A stretch of 64,000 nucleotides of DNA from Mannheimia sp041807705 (GTDB taxonomy: Bacteria > Pseudomonadota > Gammaproteobacteria > Enterobacterales > Pasteurellaceae): positions 1 through 64,000 of the forward strand of contig NZ_JBGTYY010000010.1 in NCBI RefSeq assembly GCF_041807705.1. The letters are read 5' to 3'. Positions 43,803-52,265 of the stretch are shown here, piece after piece. Position numbers and translations under genes: made by a program. The notes beneath the pieces were generated by a model. It was not told the DNA's origin, did not search any database, and saw only the letters and a program-made list of their open reading frames with translations. Within the stretch, counting starts at the first letter, position 1; every line of letters starts with the position of its first letter.

Positions 43803-45212
43803 ATGTCTTATTTACAAACTAATACCCTGCCGTTCAAGCAACGTGTTGAGCAACAAGTAAATAACGAAATTGTTCGTAAAGCCTTAGTGAAAGCTCAAGA
43901 AACTATCGGTGCAAACCGTCAGCGTATGGTTGATGAACTTGGTAACTGGGAAGAGTGGCGTGATGATGCGAAAGCAATCCGTAATCACGTTTTAGCGAAC
44001 CTTGATGCTTATCTCTACCAATTAAGTGAAAAAGTCACCCAAAACGGCGGACACGTCTTCTTTGCCGAGACTGCCGAAGAAGCCACCGATTACATCAAAA
44101 ACGTGGCAAAGGCTAAAAATGCGAAGAAAATCGTAAAATCAAAATCAATGGTTACCGAAGAAATCGGTATGAACCACGTTTTAGAATCTGAAGGCATCAA
44201 AATAGTTGAAACCGATTTAGGCGAATATTTACTACAAATTGTGGGAGATAAACCTTCTCATATTGTTGTGCCAGCAATCCACAAAGACCGTTATAGAATC
44301 CGCCAAGAAATGCACGATGTATTAGGCTATGAAGGCTCTGAAACCCCAGAAGAGATGACAGCATTCGTTCGCCAAAAAATTCGTGAAGATTTTTTAGAAG
44401 CGGATATTGGTATTTCAGGTTGTAACTTTGCGGTGCCGGAAACAGGTTCTGTTTGTTTAGTTACCAATGAAGGTAACTTGCGTATGGCAACCACCGTGCC
44501 AAAAACACACATCGCGGTAATGGGTATGGAGCGTATTGCACCAACTTTCAAGGAAGTTGATGTGTTAATTACAATGCTTGCCCGCAGTGCGGTAGGGGCA
44601 AAATTAACGGCTTACAACACTTGGCTAACCGGTCCTCGCCTTGAAGGCGAAACAGATGGTCCTGAAGAGTTCCATTTAGTGATTGTGGATAATGGCCGTT
44701 CAAAAATCTTAGAAAGTGAATTCCAAGAGGTTTTACGCTGTATCCGCTGTGGTGCGTGTTTGAACACTTGCCCAGCTTATCGCCAAATTGGCGGACACGG
44801 CTACGGCTCAATCTATCCGGGCCCGATTGGTTCGGTAATCTCACCACTATTAGGTGGTTACGAAGAGTTTAAAGAACTACCGTATGCTTGTTCACTCTGT
44901 ACCGCTTGTAACAGTGTTTGTCCAGTGAAAATCCCACTTGCACAGTTAATCTTAAAACACCGTGAGAAAATTGCCGAGGCAGGTTTAACGCCAATGGCAG
45001 AACGCTTATCTATTTTCGGCTTCAATTTTGCTAATTCACACCCGGCACTTTGGAAAGTAGGTATGAATGTAGGGGCAAAAGTCGCAAGCAAATTCATTAA
45101 AAACGGTAAAGCTCCTGTGAATTTTGGTGCATTAGGCGAATGGACAAAAGCCCGTGATTTACCTCAACCTGAGGGAGAGAGCTTCCGTGATTGGTTCAAC
45201 AACAGAGGTTAA
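43803..45212 (+). CDS. lutB: L-lactate utilisation iron-sulfur protein LutB (YkgF-like)
   Basis: 469 residues. The N-terminal DUF162/LUD domain contains KSMVTEEIGMNHVLE and SGCNFAVPETGSVCLVTNEGN. The C-terminal ferredoxin-like part has two 4Fe-4S motifs, CIRCGACLNTCPAY and CSLCTACNSVCPVK. It is the central subunit of the flavin-free lactate oxidation complex. It lies between lutA and lutC with 1- and 13-base gaps. Confidence 0.94.
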   Translation: MSYLQTNTLPFKQRVEQQVNNEIVRKALVKAQETIGANRQRMVDELGNWEEWRDDAKAIRNHVLANLDAYLYQLSEKVTQNGGHVFFAETAEEATDYIKNVAKAKNAKKIVKSKSMVTEEIGMNHVLESEGIKIVETDLGEYLLQIVGDKPSHIVVPAIHKDRYRIRQEMHDVLGYEGSETPEEMTAFVRQKIREDFLEADIGISGCNFAVPETGSVCLVTNEGNLRMATTVPKTHIAVMGMERIAPTFKEVDVLITMLARSAVGAKLTAYNTWLTGPRLEGETDGPEEFHLVIVDNGRSKILESEFQEVLRCIRCGACLNTCPAYRQIGGHGYGSIYPGPIGSVISPLLGGYEEFKELPYACSLCTACNSVCPVKIPLAQLILKHREKIAEAGLTPMAERLSIFGFNFANSHPALWKVGMNVGAKVASKFIKNGKAPVNFGALGEWTKARDLPQPEGESFRDWFNNRG

Positions 45213-45225
45213 GAGGAAAATTAAG

Positions 45226-45927
45226 ATGGATTTACAAAATCGTGAAAATTTCTTAAATAAATTAGCACAGCGTATGGGTAGACCACGCCAGAATGTGCCT
45301 GAACCAATGCCTGTGTTGGAAAATAACCACGCTATTACACGTTTAACTGATCTTGTTCAACCACAACTTTGCCAAGAGTTTATTGACTTTGCTCGAGTAA
45401 TGATGGCAGATGTTATAGAGACGAAAGAAGCAGATGTACCTAAATTGATCATCGAGATCTGTGAAAAATATGGGGGAGCAAGTGTGATCATCAATAACGA
45501 TCAACGTTTAAAAGATCTGGGTATCACTTCAGCTATTCAAGCGAAGTACGAAGACAGCTATATTTGGGATTTCAACCAATCAGAAACTAACTTCGAGAAA
45601 GCACAAAATGCAAATATAGGTGTGGTATATGGCGAATATGGATTGGCGGAGTCTGGCGGTATAGTGTTATTCTCTGATAAAGAGTTCGGTCGTTCGGTGA
45701 GCTTACTGCCTGAAAAATCGGTGGTGGTATTACGCAAAAGCACAGTGCTACCTCGTGTGGCACAATTAGCTCAAATCCTGCATGAAAAAGCACAACGAGG
45801 TGAAAGAATGCCATCTTGTGTGAACATTATCTCAGGTCCCTCTGCTACTGCAGATATTGAGTTGATTAAAGTTGTTGGTGTACACGGCCCGGTGAATAAA
45901 ATTTATCTGGTGATCGACGATCTGTAA
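45226..45927 (+). CDS. lutC: L-lactate utilisation protein LutC (YkgG-like)
   Basis: 233 residues from ATG 45226, after AAGAGGAAAA; an upstream start within lutB is rejected. A LUD-domain protein with YGEYGLAESGGIVLFSDKEFGRSVSLLPEK and NIISGPSATADIELIKVVGVHGP, the core nucleotide/anion pocket of the family. It completes the lutABC lactate-oxidation unit. The operon ends in an uptake-word hairpin (about 45949-45980). Confidence 0.93.
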   Translation: MDLQNRENFLNKLAQRMGRPRQNVPEPMPVLENNHAITRLTDLVQPQLCQEFIDFARVMMADVIETKEADVPKLIIEICEKYGGASVIINNDQRLKDLGITSAIQAKYEDSYIWDFNQSETNFEKAQNANIGVVYGEYGLAESGGIVLFSDKEFGRSVSLLPEKSVVVLRKSTVLPRVAQLAQILHEKAQRGERMPSCVNIISGPSATADIELIKVVGVHGPVNKIYLVIDDL

Positions 45928-45948
45928 TTGGTAAAAAATGTAGAAAAA

Positions 45949-45984
45949 TAACCGCTTGTAATTAGTCTTTACAAGCGGTTACAA
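45949..45984. terminator. Uptake-word hairpin after lutC
   Basis: AACCGCTTGTAA (45949-45960) pairs with TTACAAGCGGTT (45969-45980) around an 8-base loop, 21 bases after the lutC stop. No clear T-run follows. The second arm is also the first block of the four-hairpin repeat. Confidence 0.6.
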
Positions 45985-46060
45985 AAAGCATCGCTTTTGA
46001 ACGTTGGCAAAGCCTACGGCAGCAAAGCTGTGAACAATCCTTACAAGAATTGTGAATAAT
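45971..46060 (+). repeat. Four-hairpin dispersed repeat, copy 2
   Basis: ACAAGCGGTTACAAAAAGCA is followed by the same order of dyads as at 5656-5745: AAAAGCATCGCTTTT, GTTGGCAAAGCCTAC, GCAGCAAAGCTGT and ACAATCCTTACAAGAATTGT. The middle loop TTT of copy 1 is AAA here. It lies between the convergent lutC and znuD. Confidence 0.75.
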
Positions 46061-46079
46061 TTTTGCCAAAAATTTGCAA

Positions 46080-48380
46080 TTAGAAGTTTACATTTAAACC
46101 AAGCATTGCATTTCTACCCATTTGTGGGATATGTGGTAGATAAGAGGCGTGCTGGTACATTTTCTGATTGAGCAGATTATCCACTTTCAGGAAAACTTGG
46201 TAATCCGTCTGATTAAACTGATTGCTGTAAGTTACACCGAGATTAACTTGGTGATGACCTTTTGTTGGCTGTTCATATTTTGAAACCTTGTTTTGATCGA
46301 AAACACGGTAATACTCAAGCATTCCAGACCAGTTTTGGTTGAAGCTTGCATTAAATCTTGCTCCTAAACGTAATGGTGGTATACGAGGTGCAGAAATATC
46401 CGGCTGAGATGCCCATTTGTCAACTTCACCTGTCCAAATATTGTAGCTCATTGCAATATTAGGTAAGTTGACTAACTTTCCACGAACATAGTCCCCGAAT
46501 ACGGCTAAGCGATAATTTGGTGTAAATAGATAACCAATTTCTCCTTCAACGCCGCTAAAGCGTGCTTCTCCTTGATAGTAACGATTTACTTTTAAGTTAT
46601 ATTCATCGGTAAAGGACTTCGGCCCACGATTATCGTTAAGGGTTAATGGGTAAATATAGTTACCGTAACGAGTGTGGAATACATTAAATTTGTAATCCCA
46701 TTTATCACCAACATAGGCTAATGAAAGCTCAACTTGGTTAGAACGTTCTTTTGTTAAGTTTTTATTGCCTGCTTCAAAGGCATTTAAGGCAATATGTTTA
46801 CCGTGAGCATAGAGTTCTTGTGCATTCGGTAAACGCTCTTGATGAGCGGCATTTAACGTAAGTTTATGGTTCGGGGCAAAATACCAATGGGTTGCAAATC
46901 CGTAGGAGTAACCCTTATCTTTGTGCGGATCTAGATTTGGCATTGGAGTGTTGAAACCTAACCAACGGTCAATTAATTTCACATCATAATCCATTGAAAT
47001 TTTTTGGCGTTCCGCTCGCCCACTTAATTCAAAGGTGAAATCGCCTAAGTTTAAGCGTTCAATCGCAAACACACTCCACAATTTTGTTTTTGGGTTATTA
47101 AGTAAAGGTTGCTTATTAAACACTCTTGCTGCTCGTGAGGCTTCAAGGGCTAATGCGGAGGTTAATTGGTCGGTGTATTGCACACCAACAGCCCCTTTCA
47201 AGCCATTCCATTCTTTATGCACAAGCTCAAGGCGTAAGTTTTTACCTTTATTTTTGAAGTAGTTCTCTACCCGTTTGCCATCTTTTTCATCGTGATAGTA
47301 ATCAACATAGTTTCCTGAGATTTTTAATGTTTCAAAGCCCGGCAGTGGATTTTTTAAACTTCCATCAAGATCAAATCGTTTGGAACGCATATCAATCCAA
47401 GGTTTACCGTGCTCGTGGTTATCTTGCCCATAGTGCGAACCACCAGGAATATGGGTGTGAAGTAAACGAATGCCCGGGTTGTTGTAATCAATATCGCCTT
47501 CTTCTGCTAAGTGTGGGTAGAAGCGTAAATAGCCTTTCGCAAACATTACTGCTTGGCGAATAATACTGATGGTGTGGTGATCATATTTATGCGTATGCCC
47601 AACCAATCCATATTTATCCTTGCGGTCGGTGTAGGCTAAACCAATATGCCCACGTTCGCCAATCCAAGAAAGCCCGATTGTACCTGTTTGGGACTGCACA
47701 TCGCTGTCTGGCACTCGGTGATATGGTTTTCCTTCAATGGTAAAATTCGGAGCATAATATGCAGAGGCTTTGTTATACATACCTTGTACACGCAGTGCAA
47801 GATTGTTACCCAGTGCAAAGGTTGAACCGCCGTAGGTTAAACGCTCTTTACTCGCTGAACCAAAGCGTACACCAAATTGCCCTTCATAGCCTTTTTCCGG
47901 AATGGCTGTTGGAATTTTGTTATCAATAACATTAATCACACCAGCGGTATTTCCTGCACTATAAAGCAGGGTTGTTGGGCCACGTAAAATTTCAATGCGT
48001 TTAGCTAGTAAGGCATCAACGGTAACTGCATGATCGGGTGACATTCCCGACATATCTAAATTTTCACCGTTATTTTGTAAGATCTTCGCTCTTTTGCTCT
48101 CTTGCCCACGAATAATTGGCGTGCTTGCTCCACCCCCAAATTGGCTAGAGTGAATCCCTAATTCACCAGAAAGGGCATTACCTAAGGTAACGCCACCTTG
48201 TTTTAGTCTTTTTTCATCAACAATAGCTTCATTGCTATTTAACTCATCGCCGAGTAATTTTCCTTTTGTTGAAGGTATGCTGCCATCAACATTGATTGTC
48301 TCCAATACAGCTTCATTTGCATAACTGATCCCACTAATTGCAATAAATACTGCAGCCGCAAGATTATTTTTCTTAAACAT
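46080..48380 (-). CDS. znuD: TonB-dependent outer-membrane receptor, ZnuD-like (zinc uptake)
   Basis: 766 residues. A signal peptide (to ISYA, residue 21) precedes the TonB-box region and plug domain (LGNALSGELGIHSSQFGGGASTPIIRG, ILRGPTTLLYSAGNTAGVINV). The rest is a 22-stranded barrel ending in the aromatic signature GLNVNF. Two extracellular loops are rich in His: GHTHKYDHH (about 259-268) and HTHIPGGSHYGQDNHEH (about 305-327), as in the zinc receptor ZnuD of Neisseria. Zinc (or haem) uptake is inferred from this. No obvious palindromic Zur box is visible in the 120 bases upstream. Confidence 0.82.
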   Translation of the reverse strand: MFKKNNLAAAVFIAISGISYANEAVLETINVDGSIPSTKGKLLGDELNSNEAIVDEKRLKQGGVTLGNALSGELGIHSSQFGGGASTPIIRGQESKRAKILQNNGENLDMSGMSPDHAVTVDALLAKRIEILRGPTTLLYSAGNTAGVINVIDNKIPTAIPEKGYEGQFGVRFGSASKERLTYGGSTFALGNNLALRVQGMYNKASAYYAPNFTIEGKPYHRVPDSDVQSQTGTIGLSWIGERGHIGLAYTDRKDKYGLVGHTHKYDHHTISIIRQAVMFAKGYLRFYPHLAEEGDIDYNNPGIRLLHTHIPGGSHYGQDNHEHGKPWIDMRSKRFDLDGSLKNPLPGFETLKISGNYVDYYHDEKDGKRVENYFKNKGKNLRLELVHKEWNGLKGAVGVQYTDQLTSALALEASRAARVFNKQPLLNNPKTKLWSVFAIERLNLGDFTFELSGRAERQKISMDYDVKLIDRWLGFNTPMPNLDPHKDKGYSYGFATHWYFAPNHKLTLNAAHQERLPNAQELYAHGKHIALNAFEAGNKNLTKERSNQVELSLAYVGDKWDYKFNVFHTRYGNYIYPLTLNDNRGPKSFTDEYNLKVNRYYQGEARFSGVEGEIGYLFTPNYRLAVFGDYVRGKLVNLPNIAMSYNIWTGEVDKWASQPDISAPRIPPLRLGARFNASFNQNWSGMLEYYRVFDQNKVSKYEQPTKGHHQVNLGVTYSNQFNQTDYQVFLKVDNLLNQKMYQHASYLPHIPQMGRNAMLGLNVNF

Positions 48381-48500
48381 TTTTCAAACCTCAAAAGTAA
48401 AAACCATAAATAAATAATGGAAAACGAAATTTACATTGATTTTTAAAAGAAGGCAATATATCTATAAAAAAATAATGGTTATTTAAGAGTAAGGGGAATA

Positions 48501-48540
48501 AAAAAATCTACATCAGGCAATTACGCCTAATGTAGATTCT
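48501..48540 (-). terminator. Terminator after rph
   Basis: AATCTACAT (48505-48513) and ATGTAGATT (48530-48538) pair, with an inner AGGC/GCCT stem. Read on the minus strand this hairpin is followed by a run of T's (48501-48506 are all A). Confidence 0.82.
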
Positions 48541-48564
48541 TTAGTAAGATTAATAGGGAAGAGA

Positions 48565-49281
48565 TTATTCAGTCAACGCTTTACGCTGTGCATCAACCAA
48601 CTGGTTAATTCCTTGTTTTGCTAAATCTAATAAAGTGAGTAACTCTTCGTGAGAGAATGGCTCGCCTTCGGCTGTGCCTTGCACTTCGACTAAGCGACCA
48701 TCTTCTACCATTACCACGTTCATATCGGTTTCAGCGTTGGAATCTTCCACATATTCTAAATCGCACACCGCTTCGCCTTCTACAATCCCCACCGAAATTG
48801 CTGCTACCAAGCCTTTCATCGGATTGGTTTTAAGTATGCCGTCTGCCACTAATTTATTCATTGCATCATATAACGCCACGCAAGCTCCAGTGATAGAGGC
48901 GGTGCGAGTGCCGCCATCGGCTTGGATTACATCACAATCTACCGTTACAGTACGTTCGCCTAAGGCTTTTAAATCTACTACCGCACGTAAAGAACGGGCG
49001 ATTAAGCGTTGAATTTCCATTGTGCGTCCGCCTTGTTTGCCTTTTGCGGCTTCACGCTGTGTGCGAGAGTGGGTCGCACGAGGTAACATTCCATATTCAG
49101 CTGTTATCCAACCTTGTTGCTGACCTTTCAAAAAGCGAGGAACAGTTTCCTCCACCGTTGCGTTACATAGCACTTTGGTTTCACCAAATTCAATTAAGAC
49201 TGAACCTTCAGCGTAACGAGTGTAGTTGCGGGTAATTTTAATCTCTCTCACTTGGTTATTTGCTCGATTATTTGGACGCAT
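48565..49281 (-). CDS. rph: Ribonuclease PH
   Basis: 238 residues, full length, unlike the frameshifted rph of E. coli K-12. It is a phosphorolytic 3'-5' exonuclease that trims tRNA 3' ends. It starts MRPNNRANNQVREIKITRNYT; conserved stretches are GWITAEYGMLPRATHSR, RTMEIQRLIARSLRAVVDLK and VDCDVIQADGGTRTASITGA (phosphate-binding). It is divergent from yicC; a two-armed repeat fills the gap. Confidence 0.97.
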   Translation of the reverse strand: MRPNNRANNQVREIKITRNYTRYAEGSVLIEFGETKVLCNATVEETVPRFLKGQQQGWITAEYGMLPRATHSRTQREAAKGKQGGRTMEIQRLIARSLRAVVDLKALGERTVTVDCDVIQADGGTRTASITGACVALYDAMNKLVADGILKTNPMKGLVAAISVGIVEGEAVCDLEYVEDSNAETDMNVVMVEDGRLVEVQGTAEGEPFSHEELLTLLDLAKQGINQLVDAQRKALTE

Positions 49282-49363
49282 TTCCTTTTCCTTTTTGCTA
49301 AAATTTTTACCATTTTAACAAAGAAAACAGTAGAATGTGAGTTTTCTTTATCAAGTCTATTTT

Positions 49364-49533
49364 GCTCTCTCCTCTTGTGGGAGAGCGCGCTTGTTGAAGC
49401 GTTCAGTGAAACGAGCAGAGAGAGGGGTAACAAGCGGTTGATTTTATGAAATTTTTTGCAAATTCCTCTCTCTCTCTGATTTTTCTTCTGAACGAATAAA
49501 AATCTGTCCCTCTCCCACAAAGGGGAGAGGGTT
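49364..49533. repeat. Two-armed ~170-bp repeat with variable stems and a conserved loop, copy A
   Basis: Left arm: CTCTCCTCTTGTGGGAGAG hairpin then a stem with CGTTCAG loop. Centre: uptake word AACAAGCGGTTG with TTTGCAAA tail. Right arm: GATTTTTCTTCTGAACGAAT (stem-loop) then CCCTCTCCCACAAAGGGG. It is inverted in overall design. A copy with different stems is at 60719-60888. It lies between the divergent rph and yicC, ending about 20 bases before yicC. Confidence 0.7.
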
Positions 49534-49554
49534 ACAATAATATGAGGAATACCA

Positions 49555-50418
49555 ATGATTTATAGTATGACAGCCTTTGCCCATTTAGAAATCAAGAAAG
49601 AGTGGGGCAATGCGGTGTGGGAAATTCGCTCGGTAAATCAACGTTTTTTAGAAACCTATTTTCGCCTGCCAGAGCAGTTTCGAAACCTTGAAATGACCTT
49701 GCGTGAACGTCTGCGTTCAGCCTTAACTCGTGGCAAAGTAGAGTGCAGTTTACGCATTGATTTAAGCAAAACACAAAACAGTGAAATTGCATTAAACAAA
49801 GACTACGCAACGCAAGTGGTTCAATCATTAAAATGGTTAAAAGAGACGGCGAATGAAGGCGAAATCAACCTCGTTGATGTATTACGTTTTCCGGGTGTAG
49901 TGGATAATGAAAGCCAAGATTTAAACCAAATCGCTCAAGATCTATTAGAGGGATTTGAGCAGATTTTAGCGGACTTTATCGCAATGCGTGCGAGAGAGGG
50001 CGAAAATGTACAAGCCTTAATTCAACAGCGTTTAGAGGCAATTTCGGTTGAAGCGGCGAAAGTACAGGCGCTAATGCCTGAGATTTTGCAATGGCAGAAA
50101 GATCGCTTACAACAGCGTTTTGATGAGTTGAATTTACAGCTCGATCCACAACGTTTAGAGCAAGAAATGGTACTGCTCGCCCAACGTGTTGATGTGGCGG
50201 AGGAATTAGACCGCTTGCAACTGCACGTGAAAGAAACCACCAATATCCTGAAAAAAGGTGGTGCGGTTGGGCGTAAACTTGATTTTATGATGCAAGAGCT
50301 GAACCGTGAATCGAACACGCTTGCCTCAAAATCAATTAATGCGGAAGTAACCAATTCTGCAGTGGAACTCAAAGTGCTCATTGAGCAAATGCGTGAGCAA
50401 ATTCAGAATTTAGAATAG
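49555..50418 (+). CDS. yicC: YicC/YloC family endoribonuclease
   Basis: 287 residues, full length. Begins MIYSMTAFAHLEIKKEWGNAVWEIRSVNQRF, the family signature, and ends with the DUF1732 domain (LKKGGAVGRKLDFMMQELNRESNTLASKS). E. coli YicC is an RNase that acts on small RNAs such as RyhB. It is separated from ygfZ by 8 bases, so the two are probably co-transcribed. Its upstream sequence is the two-armed repeat. Confidence 0.94.
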   Translation: MIYSMTAFAHLEIKKEWGNAVWEIRSVNQRFLETYFRLPEQFRNLEMTLRERLRSALTRGKVECSLRIDLSKTQNSEIALNKDYATQVVQSLKWLKETANEGEINLVDVLRFPGVVDNESQDLNQIAQDLLEGFEQILADFIAMRAREGENVQALIQQRLEAISVEAAKVQALMPEILQWQKDRLQQRFDELNLQLDPQRLEQEMVLLAQRVDVAEELDRLQLHVKETTNILKKGGAVGRKLDFMMQELNRESNTLASKSINAEVTNSAVELKVLIEQMREQIQNLE

Positions 50419-50426
50419 GACAGATT

Positions 50427-51317
50427 ATGGCAATGAATTTCAAGCAAGTGAGCCAGGGCTACCCAAATCTCTGCGTGCCGCTTTCTCAGTATCGTTTAAT
50501 TGAAATCGCAGGGGTAGATGCTGAGAAATATCTGCAAGGGCAATTAACCTGCGATGTGGCAAAAATTTCGGTGGGCGAACATACGCTAACCAGCCATTGT
50601 GATCCGAAAGGCAAAATGAGTGCGTTACTGCGTTTGTATCGTGCAGAAAATGAGAAATTTATGGCGGTCATTCACCGCAGTTTATTGCCTGAAGCCTTGA
50701 CCCAACTTAAAAAATATGCGGTGTTTTCAAAAGTGACCTTCACGGAATTAGACAACCCACTTTATGGTATGGCAGGTGAAGCAGCATTTGCAAAATTAAG
50801 CGAAAATTCGACCGCTTTACGTTTAACTACAGGGCAGTCTCGAGCGATTGTCTGGGGCGAAGTGCTTGAAACAACAGCTGATGAGAACCTTTGGACGTTA
50901 ATGGACATTCAAGACGGCGTTCCTGTCTTATTGAAAGCCAACCAATTTGAGCTGATTCCACAGGCTGCAAATTTACAGCTACTGGAAAATGCGATTTCTT
51001 TCACTAAAGGTTGCTACATCGGACAAGAAACCGTAGCCCGAGCTAAATATCGTGGGGCAAATAAACGAGCGTTATTTACCCTTGCTGGCAAATTTGAAGG
51101 CGAAGTTGCTCTACCAGAACCAAGTTCCGCAGTAGAAATGCAACTGGGCGAAAACTGGAAAAGCACAGGCACAGTATTAGCCAGCTCAACGCATGACAAC
51201 ACGCTATGGGTGCAAGTTGTGCTAAACAAAGATGTAGAACTTGATGCTCAATTTAGAGTAAACGGCGTGAGTTTACAGATTGCAAAACTGCCGTATAGTT
51301 TGGAAGAAAGCGAGTAA
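50427..51317 (+). CDS. ygfZ: tRNA-modifying folate-binding protein YgfZ
   Basis: 296 residues. The conserved KGCYIGQE motif (about residues 195-202), the IAGVDAEKYLQGQLTCDV start and HCDPKGKMSALLRLYR are typical of YgfZ/GcvT-like proteins, which bind tetrahydrofolate and help maintain Fe-S enzymes such as MiaB. ATG at 50427 or 50433 are both possible; the first is used. It is followed by a hairpin and the convergent ferredoxin gene. Confidence 0.95.
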   Translation: MAMNFKQVSQGYPNLCVPLSQYRLIEIAGVDAEKYLQGQLTCDVAKISVGEHTLTSHCDPKGKMSALLRLYRAENEKFMAVIHRSLLPEALTQLKKYAVFSKVTFTELDNPLYGMAGEAAFAKLSENSTALRLTTGQSRAIVWGEVLETTADENLWTLMDIQDGVPVLLKANQFELIPQAANLQLLENAISFTKGCYIGQETVARAKYRGANKRALFTLAGKFEGEVALPEPSSAVEMQLGENWKSTGTVLASSTHDNTLWVQVVLNKDVELDAQFRVNGVSLQIAKLPYSLEESE

Positions 51318-51319
51318 AA

Positions 51320-51350
51320 GAAACGGTCATAGTAATATGACCGTTTTTTA
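51320..51350. terminator. Terminator between ygfZ and yfhL
   Basis: AAACGGTCAT (51321-51330) pairs with ATGACCGTTT (51337-51346), followed by TTTA. It may act on both converging genes. Confidence 0.8.
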
Positions 51351-51608
51351 TATCTTATCAGGGTGATGGATCATCACAAAGCGTTCCCAAAGTTGCTCTT
51401 CGGTTTCAATATGATCAGGGTCGGTAATAATGCAGTTAGTAATCGGACAAACTTTTTGGCAGGTTGGCTTGTCGTAATGCCCAACACACTCTGTACATAA
51501 TACAGGGTCGATCACATAGATATCATCGCCCACCGAAATCGCATCATTCGGGCATTCGGGTAAGCACATATCGCAGTTAGTACATTTGTGAGTAATTAAT
51601 AAAGCCAT
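51348..51608 (-). CDS. yfhL: YfhL-family 4Fe-4S dicluster ferredoxin
   Basis: 86 residues with two Cys clusters: CTNCDMCLPECPNDAI and CTECVGHYDKPTCQKVCP, the second with the longer spacing typical of the Allochromatium-type ferredoxins (YfhL). It is a small cytoplasmic electron carrier with very low-potential clusters. It is divergent from the rbs operon; an uptake-word dyad occupies part of the intergenic region. Confidence 0.93.
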   Translation of the reverse strand: MALLITHKCTNCDMCLPECPNDAISVGDDIYVIDPVLCTECVGHYDKPTCQKVCPITNCIITDPDHIETEEQLWERFVMIHHPDKI

Positions 51609-51635
51609 AAGTTTGTGTTGAGAAAATAAAATTAA

Positions 51636-51682
51636 ACAAGCGGTTAGATTTGCAAAAAAATTTACAAAACCGACCGCTTGTA
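51636..51682. repeat. Inverted uptake words between yfhL and rbsD
   Basis: ACAAGCGGTTAGATTTGCAA and GACCGCTTGT frame an AT-rich centre that pairs, GCAAAAAAATTTACAAAA included. Flanking genes diverge, so this is not an obvious terminator. Confidence 0.7.
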
Positions 51683-51713
51683 ACTAGATTTTGCCTATTA
51701 TAAAGCAAAATAA

Positions 51714-51729
51714 TTTGAACTACTTCACA
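51714..51729 (+). promoter_or_regulatory. CRP-like site upstream of the rbs operon
   Basis: TTTGAACTACTTCACA matches the TGTGA-N6-TCACA pattern at nine of ten half-site positions. Its centre lies about 60 bases before the presumed start of transcription, as in class I CRP promoters. Confidence 0.5.
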
Positions 51730-51769
51730 TTTTTGCAATTTGGTTGTTTATCGTTAGCAGAAAATTTTT

Positions 51770-51795
51770 TATGATCTCATCGAAACGTTTCGATG
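51770..51795 (+). promoter_or_regulatory. rbs promoter -10 and RbsR operator (perfect 18-bp palindrome)
   Basis: TATGAT (51770-51775) is a plausible -10 box. Immediately after it, CATCGAAACGTTTCGATG (51778-51795) is a perfect palindrome with the CG-centred CGAAACGTTTCG core of the E. coli RbsR site. It would cover the transcription start, the usual position for LacI-family repression. RbsR itself is encoded at the end of the operon. Confidence 0.8.
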
Positions 51796-51839
51796 GAGTG
51801 TTTTCCAAATATAATGAAGCGAGATAAAGGGAAATTGAG

Positions 51840-52259
51840 ATGAAAAAAACAACAAATCTTAATGCAAAACTTTCACACAACATTGCCACACTTGGTCATA
51901 CAGATAGTTTGACGATTTGTGATGCAGGATTGCCTATTCCAAATGAAGTGGAGAGAATAGATTTAGCTTTAACCGCAGGTGTACCGAGTTTTTTACAGAC
52001 ATTTGATGTGGTAGTTAGTGAATTATTTGTTGAGCGAGTGCTGATTGCAGAAGAAATTAAGCAAAAAAATCCGCAGATTTTAGCGGATTTGTTAGAGCGT
52101 TTAGCTCAACTTGAGCAATTTCAACAGAATAAAATTCAAGTAGATTATGTAAATCACGAAATTTTCAAAGAGCAAACACACTATAGCAAAGCGGTTGTGC
52201 GTACAGGCGAATGCTCACCTTATGCCAACATTATTTTATATTCAGGTGTACCGTTTTAA
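51840..52259 (+). CDS. rbsD: D-ribose pyranase
   Basis: 139 residues, family length. It catalyses interconversion of beta-pyranose and beta-furanose forms of ribose so that RbsK can use it. Signatures are LNAKLSHNIATLGHTDSLTICDAGLPIP (His and Asp in the active site) and VVRTGECSPYANIILYSGVPF at the C-terminus. First gene of the operon. Confidence 0.95.
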   Translation: MKKTTNLNAKLSHNIATLGHTDSLTICDAGLPIPNEVERIDLALTAGVPSFLQTFDVVVSELFVERVLIAEEIKQKNPQILADLLERLAQLEQFQQNKIQVDYVNHEIFKEQTHYSKAVVRTGECSPYANIILYSGVPF

Positions 52260-52265
52260 GGTGGA

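Noticed and set aside
49252..49520. Open frames on both strands in the rph-yicC gap (65 and 90 aa)
   Set aside because: They run through the two-armed repeat and the rph start region, and consist of low-complexity Ser/Leu/Arg stretches; they are side effects of the repeats.
51778..51795. Operator for another LacI-family (PurR) regulator
   Set aside because: The core does resemble PurR sites (ACGCAAACGTTTGCGT-like), but its position before rbsD and the local rbsR favour RbsR.
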